DNA from: UBA6770 sp965660875
GTDB lineage: Bacteria > Bacteroidota > Bacteroidia > Flavobacteriales_G > Salibacteraceae
NCBI GenBank assembly: GCA_965660875.1
Contig: CBFIBQ010000005.1
Location: 62,001-126,000 of the forward strand
Length of the DNA: 64,000 nucleotides
Reading direction: 5' to 3'
Program-made: the position numbers and the translations under genes
Shown here: positions 35,566 through 43,968 of the stretch, piece after piece
Numbering within the stretch: the first letter of the stretch is position 1
Layout of the letters: each line of letters begins with the position of its first letter
The notes under the pieces: generated by a model
Seen by the model: the letters and a program-made list of their open reading frames with translations, nothing else
What the model was told of the DNA's origin: nothing
Database searches by the model: none

Positions 35566-36570
35566 CTACTGATGTTGTTTTATGAATATTCTGCACGTAT
35601 CTCTTAGTGAGGTATGAATTGGAATAAACTCGTGGTTTATACTTGATTTTATTTTTTCATTACTGTAAACCTGTATGGTATTTGCTGATTTTGATGAATC
35701 TCTGGTTATAAGAGGTTTAGTGCCGCCTATTACTGCCCATACTTCAGAAAACAGACCTGCTAAATAACCCATAAAAGGGGTAGCTAAAAAACTCGGTGGT
35801 TTTTTACCAAACTCAATTGCTATTTGTCCCATCACTTCTTTAAATGATAGGTTTTCCGACAGGATTAAGAAACGACTGTTTTCTATTGTGCTGTTTGCAA
35901 GTTTTAGCGCTATTTGCGCTACATCGCGCACATCAACAAATGCATTGGCTCCTTTTGTGTAAAACTGAAGCCCATTATAAACCGTACTAAACATTCGCGT
36001 GCTGCTGCTGCCCCAATCACCTGGTCCAAGTATTACTGAGGGATTTAGGATAACACATGAGAGCCCTTCTTCAATGCCCCTCCAAACTTCTCGTTCTGCA
36101 TAATGTTTAGAAAAGCTATACGCTCCGTTTTTATTGTCTGCCTCCCAATCTAAATTTTCTGTAATGACTTTTGACTTTGGCTGCTTGCCTATTGCTGCGG
36201 TAGAACTTAAATAAACTACCTTTTTAGGTTTTACCTCAAGTGCAGCATCAACAATGTTGCTGGTTCCATCAATATTGGTTTTTATAAGTTCTTGACGATC
36301 ATTACTATCAAATGACACCAATGCAGCGCAATGATAAAGGGTCGTGCAACCTTTCATTAATTCTATTAGTTGGTTTACTTCGGATAAGCTTCCGTTAACC
36401 CATTTAATGGACTCAAATTTTCCTAGGATATCATTGCGCTCAAACAATGATTTAACCATCGAGAGGTTTGAGTTCGGCCTTTTCATAGCAGTGATGGGGG
36501 CATTTTCTTTTGCCAGTTCTAGCAAAATATGACTTCCAACTAAACCCGTACCGCCGGTTACAAAATTCAT
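35566..36570 (-). CDS. NAD-dependent epimerase/dehydratase family protein
   Basis: A 334-residue extended short-chain dehydrogenase. The NAD-binding glycine motif GGTGLVGSHILLE is at residues 6-18 and the catalytic YxxxK is in YSFSKHYAE near residue 155, after the STAAIG strand. LNPSVILGPGDWG matches the extended-SDR group that includes dihydroflavonol reductase-like proteins. The exact substrate cannot be told. A perfect -7 element ends only four bases before its ATG, so the message may be leaderless. Confidence 0.82.
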   Translation of the reverse strand: MNFVTGGTGLVGSHILLELAKENAPITAMKRPNSNLSMVKSLFERNDILGKFESIKWVNGSLSEVNQLIELMKGCTTLYHCAALVSFDSNDRQELIKTNIDGTSNIVDAALEVKPKKVVYLSSTAAIGKQPKSKVITENLDWEADNKNGAYSFSKHYAEREVWRGIEEGLSCVILNPSVILGPGDWGSSSTRMFSTVYNGLQFYTKGANAFVDVRDVAQIALKLANSTIENSRFLILSENLSFKEVMGQIAIEFGKKPPSFLATPFMGYLAGLFSEVWAVIGGTKPLITRDSSKSANTIQVYSNEKIKSSINHEFIPIHTSLRDTCRIFIKQHQ

Positions 36571-36574
36571 ATTT

Positions 36575-36582
36575 CAAATGTA
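36575..36582 (-). promoter_or_regulatory. Bacteroidetes -7 promoter element abutting the epimerase start
   Basis: TACATTTG on the minus strand, a perfect match, with four bases between its end and the ATG of the epimerase gene. Confidence 0.5.
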
Positions 36583-36715
36583 TAGAACACTTATTAGGAA
36601 TGCTCTTTTATTATCGAACAATTGCGTACCAACATGGTTTGATTGCAAGAATTACTTTTTAGTAGAGTCGTTAAAAACGATTGCAATAATAAATACCAAC
36701 CTTCACGAGCATTTC

Positions 36716-36723
36716 TATCTTTG
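36716..36723 (+). promoter_or_regulatory. Bacteroidetes -7 promoter element upstream of tyrS
   Basis: TATCTTTG, a perfect TAnnTTTG match, 24 bases ahead of the tyrS ATG. No convincing -33 TTG is present at the usual 19-21-base spacing. Confidence 0.55.
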
Positions 36724-36747
36724 CCCGCGAAAGAAATATAGGCTGCT

Positions 36748-38028
36748 ATGAATTTTATTGAAGAACTGAGATGGAGAGGTATGTTGCACGACATTATGCC
36801 TGGAACCGAAGATGCACTGAATAAGGAATCTGTTGGTGGTTACATCGGTTTTGATCCAACGGCAGATAGTTTGCATATTGGTTCATTGGTTCAAATAATG
36901 ATTTTATTGCATTTTCAGCGTGCCGGACACAAGCCTACTGCGCTTATTGGAGGTGCAACGGGTATGGTTGGAGACCCATCCGGAAAAGCTAAAGAACGCT
37001 CGCTTTTATCACGAGAGGAAGTAGAGCTTAATATGAAAGGGATACAAGCTCAGTTGGAGCGTATTTTAGACTTTAATCCAGAAACAGAGAACTGCGCAGA
37101 ATTGGTAAACAATTACGATTGGTTCGAGGGTTTTTCATTCATAGATTTTATCAGAGATGTAGGCAAGCACATGTCAATAAACTATATGCTGGCAAAGGAT
37201 GCCGTTAAAAGTAGAATGGAATCTGGCCTCTCGTTTACAGAGTTTTCATACCCGTTAATTCAAGGCTATGATTTTTACGTTCTGAATAGAGATAAAAACT
37301 GTAAAATTCAATTGGGTGGTTCTGATCAGTGGGGAAATATAGTAACGGGAACAGAGTTAATCAGAAGATTGGGAGGAAGTGAGGCGTACGCTGCTACAAC
37401 TCCTTTGATTACAAAAGCAGACGGTTCGAAGTTTGGAAAAACCGAGGGCGGTAACGTATGGCTGGATCGCGAGAGAACCTCTCCTTACAAGTTTTATCAA
37501 TATTGGATTAATGCTTCGGATGAGGATGCGGAGAAATACATTAAAATTTTCACGTTGAAGTCTAAGGCAGAAATAGACTCTATAATAGCCGAGCACAAAG
37601 AGGCACCTCACTTGCGATTATTACAAAAAGAGTTAGCTAAGGATATAACGGTTAGAGTGCATTCAGAGGAGGATTTAAATACGGCAATTGAGGCATCAAA
37701 TATTCTATTTGGAAAGTCAACCTCTGACGCGTTAATGAAGTTAAGTGAGTCTGATTTTCTAGCGGTTTTTGATGGCGTTCCTCAAGCAGAGGTGCCTATA
37801 GAAAAACTAGCGAAAAGCGAGTTGTTATTGTCTGAAGTTGTTGTGAGTTTATCCAATTTTTTACCTTCAAACGGAGAGTTTAGAAGAGCATTGAAAGAGC
37901 GGTCTTTTAGTTTGAATAAGGATAAGGTTAGTGAAGATATTCAGCTCAATAAGGAGCACCTAATGGCAGGCAAATACCTGTTGCTCCAGCGCGGTAAGAA
38001 AAAGTACTTTATCGTAAAATTTGTTTAA
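36748..38028 (+). CDS. tyrS: Tyrosyl-tRNA synthetase
   Basis: A 426-residue class Ic synthetase that charges tRNA-Tyr. The HIGH-type signature is in FDPTADSLHIGSL (near residues 35-47), YMLAKDAVKSRM and LGGSDQWGNIVTG bind tyrosine, and KFGKTEGGN is the KMSKS-equivalent loop. A C-terminal S4-like RNA-binding domain (about residues 360-426, ending GKYLLLQRGKKKYFIVKF) is present. The length is normal. No T-box is expected in this phylum and none is seen. The stop overlaps the convergent LuxE-like gene by four bases (TTAA). Confidence 0.96.
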   Translation: MNFIEELRWRGMLHDIMPGTEDALNKESVGGYIGFDPTADSLHIGSLVQIMILLHFQRAGHKPTALIGGATGMVGDPSGKAKERSLLSREEVELNMKGIQAQLERILDFNPETENCAELVNNYDWFEGFSFIDFIRDVGKHMSINYMLAKDAVKSRMESGLSFTEFSYPLIQGYDFYVLNRDKNCKIQLGGSDQWGNIVTGTELIRRLGGSEAYAATTPLITKADGSKFGKTEGGNVWLDRERTSPYKFYQYWINASDEDAEKYIKIFTLKSKAEIDSIIAEHKEAPHLRLLQKELAKDITVRVHSEEDLNTAIEASNILFGKSTSDALMKLSESDFLAVFDGVPQAEVPIEKLAKSELLLSEVVVSLSNFLPSNGEFRRALKERSFSLNKDKVSEDIQLNKEHLMAGKYLLLQRGKKKYFIVKFV

Positions 38029-39005
38029 CTCACCATAAGATTGCAGCCCCTAATGTCGCTGTCATCGAATCTGCCGAGTACTTCAAAGTTACCAGTGCTT
38101 TGAGTTTTTCCTAGGTCTTGTGTTTGTATGAAAGCACATGAATCTACATTGGCCAAATCGATGATGTTGAGGCCTCCAGTTTTTCCATCCAAACAATATG
38201 CAAATGGGTCGGTTGTTTGTCTGATCAAAACACGATACCAGGGCGGTGGATCGAAAATACCGGACCCCAAGGAATAAGCCTGACTCAGCAGCTCAGTCAT
38301 TCCATACTCTGAATGTATGGAGTCCACCGAAAAAGCATTTTTTAAAACACGGTGAACTTCGGGTCTTATCACTTCCTTTCTGCGTCCTTTCATTCCTCCA
38401 GTCTCCATTACAATAGTATCCGACAGATTTAGTTTACAGTTTTCTGCAAAATCAAGCAAAGCAAAAGTGACACCAATAAGCAATGTTTTACCATTAAAAG
38501 GTTTAGATAGCGCTTCTTGCAATTTACGCTCATGGTTGAGGAAAAAGCCGCTGTTTTCGGTATTGCCCTCTTCTATGAAATATTGAGCCATATCAATTAA
38601 AGAAGAACCTGACCGTTCCATGTAACTGGGTAGTAGAGCAAAAATTCGAAAGTTTTTTAGCGGGCCGTATTTAAGTTCAAATGCAGTTTTACAGACTTGG
38701 AGGTACCAAGATTTTTTTTTAACCGAATGAAAACTTTGTTCATTTCCGGTAGTTCCTGAGCTTGAATAGGTTACTTCCGGTTGAAATTTATTTGTTTTTA
38801 CTTCGTGGGTTTTAAAAAACTGGATGGGTAAAAATGGAATTTCCTCCAATTTACTGGGTTGTTTTTTACCCAGTAGCAAATCGCAATATTGCTTATAAAT
38901 GGGATTGTTATTTCGTTGAAAGGAGAAAAGCTCTAATGCTGTTTTTGTAAATTGAAGGTCGGAAGAAATGTCAAAGATTTTCTGACGCTCAAAATCCATA
39001 CTCAT
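38025..39005 (-). CDS. LuxE-like acyl-protein synthetase/acyltransferase
   Basis: A 326-residue adenylate-forming protein related to LuxE, which activates fatty acids in the bioluminescence fatty-acid reductase system. The adenylation core is seen in SSSGTTGNEQSFH (near residue 85), VMETGGMKGR and SEYGMTELLSQAYS, which correspond to the phosphate loop and later AMP-binding motifs. No luxA, luxB, luxC or luxD is present, so it does not work in light production here. In Bacteroidetes, orphan LuxE-domain proteins are commonly called acyltransferases and may activate an acid for lipid or surface-polymer modification. A second ATG two codons in is an alternative start. Confidence 0.8.
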   Translation of the reverse strand: MSMDFERQKIFDISSDLQFTKTALELFSFQRNNNPIYKQYCDLLLGKKQPSKLEEIPFLPIQFFKTHEVKTNKFQPEVTYSSSGTTGNEQSFHSVKKKSWYLQVCKTAFELKYGPLKNFRIFALLPSYMERSGSSLIDMAQYFIEEGNTENSGFFLNHERKLQEALSKPFNGKTLLIGVTFALLDFAENCKLNLSDTIVMETGGMKGRRKEVIRPEVHRVLKNAFSVDSIHSEYGMTELLSQAYSLGSGIFDPPPWYRVLIRQTTDPFAYCLDGKTGGLNIIDLANVDSCAFIQTQDLGKTQSTGNFEVLGRFDDSDIRGCNLMVS

Positions 39006-39035
39006 TATAGCTAACGATTTGCTCTTTTCGTTTGG

Positions 39036-39323
39036 TTAGATACGAGCCTTATTGGAAGGCGGAGTTGAAATCAACTCATCTTCCAAAACGGTGTTGTGCA
39101 AGAGTTCTCCTTTTTCGTTCTTGAAAACAACTTCGTATTTTTTGGTCTTTTTCTTATACACCTGTTTTTCTATCAGCATGGGCATATAATCAGACTTATA
39201 GTAAACTACCTCACCAACGTTATATTGAAACTCTTCGCCTTCAGGCAATCCACCAAAAATTGAGCATGCACTTAACGCGAAGACTGCTATGGATAGTGCT
39301 AAAAACTTGGTTATTTCTGTCAT
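39036..39323 (-). CDS. Small lipoprotein, unknown function
   Basis: A 95-residue predicted lipoprotein with lipobox LSAC and acylated cysteine at residue 20. The start is the ATG at 39321-39323; the frame is open 13 codons further, but a promoter -7 element (39346-39353) sits inside that extension. The mature part is short, with a Lys-rich strand (KKKTKKYEVVFKNEKGELL) that resembles a small SH3-like or Tudor-like beta fold. No family is recognised. It lies 30 bases upstream of the LuxE-like gene on the same strand and is divergent from another lipoprotein gene. Confidence 0.68.
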   Translation of the reverse strand: MTEITKFLALSIAVFALSACSIFGGLPEGEEFQYNVGEVVYYKSDYMPMLIEKQVYKKKTKKYEVVFKNEKGELLHNTVLEDELISTPPSNKARI

Positions 39324-39345
39324 AAAGAGGTGCTTATGCCTTACA

Positions 39346-39353
39346 CAAAGATA
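39346..39353 (-). promoter_or_regulatory. Bacteroidetes -7 promoter element upstream of the small lipoprotein
   Basis: TATCTTTG on the minus strand, a perfect match, 22 bases ahead of the chosen ATG at 39323. It supports that start over the longer frame. Confidence 0.5.
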
Positions 39354-39421
39354 AACATTCATTGAGCTTTTTGCACCGTATTAATACCGATTATTAACAA
39401 TGGAATAGGGAATTCATTTTG

Positions 39422-39429
39422 TAAATTTG
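39422..39429 (+). promoter_or_regulatory. Bacteroidetes -7 promoter element next to the 176-residue lipoprotein
   Basis: TAAATTTG, a perfect match, six bases before the ATG at 39436. It overlaps the alternative TTG at 39427 and thus argues against that start. Confidence 0.5.
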
Positions 39430-39435
39430 TATGAA

Positions 39436-39966
39436 ATGCGCAGTGTACTTCTTACTCTAATATTATTTTCTGTTACTGTCTTTTACAGTTGTAACAAAGA
39501 GTCGTGTGATGAAATAGTACCCGCTATATCGCTCACCAGTGCTGAGCGTTCCAATACAAACACCCTAATTAAAATTCAAGTAAGGGATTGTGACGGCGAT
39601 ATTGGTCTGGCAGATGAAGATACGTCTGGTAAAAACAAATACAACGCTTTCGTTGATATCAGGCCATTTATTAATGGAGATTGGGCCGAGAATACAGTGA
39701 ATTATTTGGACTCAACAGTACAGTTTGAGTTGGACTCAGCAAATAACTTTGTTGCCGTAGATACTCTATACGATACGTTAAACTTCTATTATCGTGTGCC
39801 AGAAGTAGAGAATAATAGCATATCGGATATTTACGATGCTGAAATAGAGCTAAACGTAATAGCCTCTGACTTTGGATACGATACGTTTAGGATGGAAATA
39901 AAAATTCAAGACCAAAGCTTTAATGAGTCTAACACTGTTGTTACCAACCAAATGATTGTGCGCTAA
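39436..39966 (+). CDS. Lipoprotein, unknown function
   Basis: A 176-residue lipoprotein with lipobox FYSC and acylated cysteine at residue 19. An Ig-like or FN3-like fold is suggested by IKIQVRDCDGDIGLADEDTSG (a DxDGD loop near residue 53), by alternating strands, and by IKIQDQSFNESN near the end. Similar short lipoproteins with a CDGDIGL loop are frequent in Bacteroidetes, but their function is unknown. The start at ATG 39436 is preferred over a TTG nine bases upstream because a -7 element covers the latter. It stands alone between a divergent small lipoprotein and the calcium ATPase gene. Confidence 0.72.
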   Translation: MRSVLLTLILFSVTVFYSCNKESCDEIVPAISLTSAERSNTNTLIKIQVRDCDGDIGLADEDTSGKNKYNAFVDIRPFINGDWAENTVNYLDSTVQFELDSANNFVAVDTLYDTLNFYYRVPEVENNSISDIYDAEIELNVIASDFGYDTFRMEIKIQDQSFNESNTVVTNQMIVR

Positions 39967-40063
39967 CAATTCTATACATATGTATAAAATGTTTCTATTG
40001 TATGCTTTTGAAGCCTTAAAATATTTTAGTTTAGGAGACTGAAACAAACTTTAAAAACAGTTT

Positions 40064-42742
40064 ATGATTGAGTTAGACGGTCTTTCCGAAAAAGAGGTGA
40101 ATACCTCAAGGGAAAAACACGGTTCTAATGGCTTAACTGAGCAGGCTTCATCAACCTTCTGGGATAAACTAATTGAGAACGCTAAAGATCCGATGATCCT
40201 AATTTTGGTAGTTGCATTAGTAGTGGTCATCTTTCTTTCATTCATGGGTTATACCGAGTGGTATGAAGGAGTCGGTATTGCTGTCGCTGTGGCCTTAGCA
40301 ACTTTGGTGGCTACCTTTTCTGAGTTTAAAAATGAACAGACTTTCCAAAAGCTGCAAGAAGAAGCTTCAAGAATATTTTTAAATGTTTTTAGAAACGGAG
40401 AATTAAGACTTATTCCCATTGACGAAATCGTGGTGGGTGATTATGTCTTTTTGCAACCGGGAGATAAGGTGCCTGCGGATGGAAACGTTTATTACGGTTC
40501 AATGAAAATAAATCAAGCTATGCTCAATGGCGAGGCTGAGCCCGTAACCAAATCAAAAGGAGAAGCAGATTTATCTAAACTGGATGATATACACGGGTTG
40601 TACCGGGGTACTATTGTAGAAGATGGTGAAGGTGTATTATTGGTCAATGTAGTAGGAGATAATACGCATTTTGGTGCTTTGGCTCAGGCCTTAAAAACTG
40701 AAGATAGAGTAGGTCCATTGAGAGTAAAGTTGGCCAAATTGGCTGACCAAATAGCAAAATTTGGATACATTGGTGCACCACTGATTGCACTTGCATTCAT
40801 GTTCAAGATTATTGCAATAGATCATGGTGGTGATTTCAGTGCGTATTTTCTTCAAGACTGGCACGTCTATCTGAATGATATCATGACGGCGCTAATACTT
40901 GCGGTAATAATCGTTGTAGTGGTTGTGCCAGAGGGGCTTCCCATGATGATCGCAATCGTTCTAGCTCAAAACATGCAGAAACTTTTAAAAAGTAAAGTTT
41001 TGGTGCGCCAACTGTTAGGTATAGAAACGGCAGGGTCATTAAATTTACTCTACAGCGACAAAACAGGAACGATTACAAAAGGACAGCTAGAGGCCGTGGG
41101 GTTTGTGACTATTGATGAAACAAAAGAAGGACACTTCAATGAGTTTAAAACACTTGAGGAACTTCCAGAAAAAATCCGTCACTCTTTGCAATTGGCTATA
41201 CGAGAGAATACCTCCTCAGTAATCAATAGAAATGCTAAGAAAAAAAGTGAACGCATTTTAGGAGGAAATTCCACTGAGCGTGCATTGCTGCAATTTGTTA
41301 AAGCGGATGAAAAAGCCTTTGATTCACCGGTATCTGAGAAAAGAGCTCAAGTCTTATTTTCATCAGCAAGGAAATACAGTGCATCAGAAGTTGTGCTTAA
41401 TAGTGGGGAGTCTGTTACCTTAATTAAAGGGGCAGCCGAGCGTATTTTAGAGAACTGCTCATTCTATACCGATTTATTAGGTGAACGAAAAGAGCTTTCC
41501 GAAAAAATAAAAAAGACCTTAACCCAGCAATTGGACGAAAAAGCCGATGCTGGTGTGCGATTAATAGGGATAGCTACTACCTCAAAACCTGCAAATGAAG
41601 ATACTATTCCAGAGGAAATGGCCTTGCTTGGGTTTAGTTTAATAAGAGACGAACTGAGACCAGAAGCTAAGCATGCGATAAAAGAACTCCAGTCTGCGGG
41701 AATACAAACAGTAATGTGCACCGGCGATCGACACGGAACTGCAATTGCTATTGCAAAGGAATGTGGTCTAATAGATATTGATGATTACATGGCCATAAGC
41801 TCGGTCGAATTGGGTAAAATGACTGATGATGAACTGAAGGTAATTATACCAAAACTAAGAGTGATTTCACGTTGTTTACCAAGCGATAAAACTCGATTGG
41901 TAAACGTAAGTCAATCGCTAGGCTTGGTAGTGGGTATGACTGGTGATGGCGTCAATGATAGCCCGGCTCTGAGCAAGAGTGACGTAGGTTTTGCCTTAGG
42001 CAGCGGCACAGAAGTAGCTAAAGAGGCTTCTGATATTGTGGTACTAGACGATAACATTCAGTCCATTGCAAATGCGGTGCATTATGGTAGAACCATTTAT
42101 CGCTCGGTTCAAAAGTTTATTACATTCCAATTGTCGGTGAATGTAAGTGCGATATTTCTAGCCTTTATTGGACCCTTCCTTGGCTTCGAACTGCCGTTAA
42201 CTATGATTCAGTTGTTGTGGATTAATTTAATCATGGATACTCTTGCTGCCTTGGCATTTAGTGGCGAACCACCATTGGATAAGCACATGAAAGAACAACC
42301 TAAGTCTAGAAATGAAAGTATCATATCACGCGAAATGTGGAGCTCGATTCTCTTCAATGGTTTTTACATTGGCTTAATCTGTGTTGCTTTTTTGGTGCTG
42401 CCCATTTTTAAAGATTTTTTTAACAGGCCAGATAACCCAGAGCTTACGAATGTTGCCTTTTTAACTGGGTTCTTTTCTCTGTTTGTCTTGTTGAATAACT
42501 TCAATAAGTTTAATGTGAGAGTTGAGGAGCTTAATCTATTGCGTCATATCACTGAGAATAAAGGCTTCTTGCAAGTAGTAGCAATTATTTTTATCGTTCA
42601 GTATATTCTTACTGAAATTGGAGGCGAAATGTTTAGAACAGTTTCTTTAGCGCCTAAAGAGTGGTTGTGGGTATTGGCTTTATCATTTAGTATTATTCCG
42701 TTTGACCTATTGCGAAAAGCTATACTTACGAAACGAAAATAA
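40064..42742 (+). CDS. Calcium-translocating P-type ATPase
   Basis: An 892-residue P2-type ATPase that exports calcium using ATP. The phosphorylation motif SDKTGTITKG lies near residue 330. The P2B-type layout is complete: N-terminal cation-ATPase domain (GLSEKEVNTSREKHGSNGL), actuator loop LNGEAEPVTK, membrane segment with VVPEGLPM, nucleotide-binding domain with KGAAERIL, hinge TGDGVNDSPAL, and a C-terminal bundle with LLWINLIMDTLAALA. It resembles PMCA-type pumps rather than SERCA. It has no evident partner gene and converges on folC with five bases between the stops. Confidence 0.93.
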   Translation: MIELDGLSEKEVNTSREKHGSNGLTEQASSTFWDKLIENAKDPMILILVVALVVVIFLSFMGYTEWYEGVGIAVAVALATLVATFSEFKNEQTFQKLQEEASRIFLNVFRNGELRLIPIDEIVVGDYVFLQPGDKVPADGNVYYGSMKINQAMLNGEAEPVTKSKGEADLSKLDDIHGLYRGTIVEDGEGVLLVNVVGDNTHFGALAQALKTEDRVGPLRVKLAKLADQIAKFGYIGAPLIALAFMFKIIAIDHGGDFSAYFLQDWHVYLNDIMTALILAVIIVVVVVPEGLPMMIAIVLAQNMQKLLKSKVLVRQLLGIETAGSLNLLYSDKTGTITKGQLEAVGFVTIDETKEGHFNEFKTLEELPEKIRHSLQLAIRENTSSVINRNAKKKSERILGGNSTERALLQFVKADEKAFDSPVSEKRAQVLFSSARKYSASEVVLNSGESVTLIKGAAERILENCSFYTDLLGERKELSEKIKKTLTQQLDEKADAGVRLIGIATTSKPANEDTIPEEMALLGFSLIRDELRPEAKHAIKELQSAGIQTVMCTGDRHGTAIAIAKECGLIDIDDYMAISSVELGKMTDDELKVIIPKLRVISRCLPSDKTRLVNVSQSLGLVVGMTGDGVNDSPALSKSDVGFALGSGTEVAKEASDIVVLDDNIQSIANAVHYGRTIYRSVQKFITFQLSVNVSAIFLAFIGPFLGFELPLTMIQLLWINLIMDTLAALAFSGEPPLDKHMKEQPKSRNESIISREMWSSILFNGFYIGLICVAFLVLPIFKDFFNRPDNPELTNVAFLTGFFSLFVLLNNFNKFNVRVEELNLLRHITENKGFLQVVAIIFIVQYILTEIGGEMFRTVSLAPKEWLWVLALSFSIIPFDLLRKAILTKRK

Positions 42743-42747
42743 GTCGC

Positions 42748-43965
42748 CTAAACAACTTCCGCTACAACAAAGGTACTGCCTCCTATGAATACGGTGTCAT
42801 GCTCCGTGGCATTGCTTTTAGCTGCATCCAAAGCTTCTTTTACGGTATTAAAGGAATAATGATTTAGAGCATTTGCTTCTGCAATAGATTGTAAAGCGGT
42901 AATGGGTAACGCTCTCGGAATTTTTGGCTGGCACAGGTAATAAATGGCGCTTTTGGGGAATAATTTTATAACTGATTCTACATTTTTATCGTTTACAAAA
43001 CCCAACACCAGATGTAGTTTTCCGCTGTTAATTTCTAATAGTTGTGGTAGTACATATTTGAGTCCTTCTTCATTATGCGCAGTATCGCATAATACTGTAG
43101 GGTCTCGACCGAGAATTTGCCAACGACCTAATAAGCCTGTATTCTTAACAACTTGTCCAATCCCTGCTTTTACTTTTAAAGAATTCAATGAAAACCCCGA
43201 GTCTTCTATAAAAGGCAATAGGGATAATACACCTCTTTGGTTGTTTATTTGATAGGCTCCCAATAGGTCACTCTCAAACGTTTTATAATCGAGTTGGTCT
43301 GCAAAAACAATTGTACTGGATTTTTCTTGAGCTTTTTTAATAAAAATGTCCTTTACTTTAGGTTGTGTTTCACTAATTACAACTGGTGTCTGTTCTTTTA
43401 TAATTCCCGCTTTTTCGCTAGCAATTAGCTCTAGCGTATTACCTAAAAATTGCTGATGATCTAAGCCAATGTTTGTAATCAGGCAAGCTATAGGTTTAAT
43501 AATGTTAGTGGAGTCCAGTCGACCACCTAAGCCTACTTCAATTATAGCGATGTCAACTTGCTCTTGTTTAAAATAGGTAAAGCATAAACCTACCGTCCAC
43601 TCAAAAAAGGAAAGGTTCCATTTTTCGAATAAATCTTGATGTTCTTCAATAAAACCGCAAACGTATTCTTTAGAAATACAATTGCCGTTAATTTTAATTC
43701 GTTCTCTAAAATCCTTAAGATGAGGTGAGGTGTAAAGGCCTACTTTATAATTATTTTCCTGAAGAATGGAAGCTAGCATGTGCGAGGAACTTCCCTTGCC
43801 ATTAGTGCCGCCAATATGAATCGTTTTAAATGCTCTATGTGGATGATTTAAGTGCACATCAAGTTTGTAGGTGTTGTCTAAATTGGCTCGGTATGCTGCC
43901 TTCCCTTTCCGCTGATACATGGGCAATTGAGAGAAAAGGTATTCGATTGCTTCGTTATAATTCAT
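42748..43965 (-). CDS. folC: Bifunctional folylpolyglutamate/dihydrofolate synthase
   Basis: A 405-residue Mur-ligase-family enzyme that adds glutamate to folates (and to dihydropteroate). HIGGTNGKGSSSHMLASIL is the ATP P-loop (near residues 46-64), followed by YTSPHLKDFRERI, IEVGLGGRLDSTNI and ITNIGLDHQQFLG, all diagnostic. The C-terminal domain begins with LGRWQIL and DTAHNEEGL. It ends the leftward operon exbB-exbD-tonB-GT39-folC and starts three bases after the GT39 stop. Confidence 0.93.
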   Translation of the reverse strand: MNYNEAIEYLFSQLPMYQRKGKAAYRANLDNTYKLDVHLNHPHRAFKTIHIGGTNGKGSSSHMLASILQENNYKVGLYTSPHLKDFRERIKINGNCISKEYVCGFIEEHQDLFEKWNLSFFEWTVGLCFTYFKQEQVDIAIIEVGLGGRLDSTNIIKPIACLITNIGLDHQQFLGNTLELIASEKAGIIKEQTPVVISETQPKVKDIFIKKAQEKSSTIVFADQLDYKTFESDLLGAYQINNQRGVLSLLPFIEDSGFSLNSLKVKAGIGQVVKNTGLLGRWQILGRDPTVLCDTAHNEEGLKYVLPQLLEINSGKLHLVLGFVNDKNVESVIKLFPKSAIYYLCQPKIPRALPITALQSIAEANALNHYSFNTVKEALDAAKSNATEHDTVFIGGSTFVVAEVV

Positions 43966-43968
43966 ATG

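Noticed and set aside
36571..36747. Possible small RNA or tRNA in the gap upstream of tyrS
   Set aside because: No cloverleaf or conserved tRNA arms can be drawn; only promoter elements were supported.
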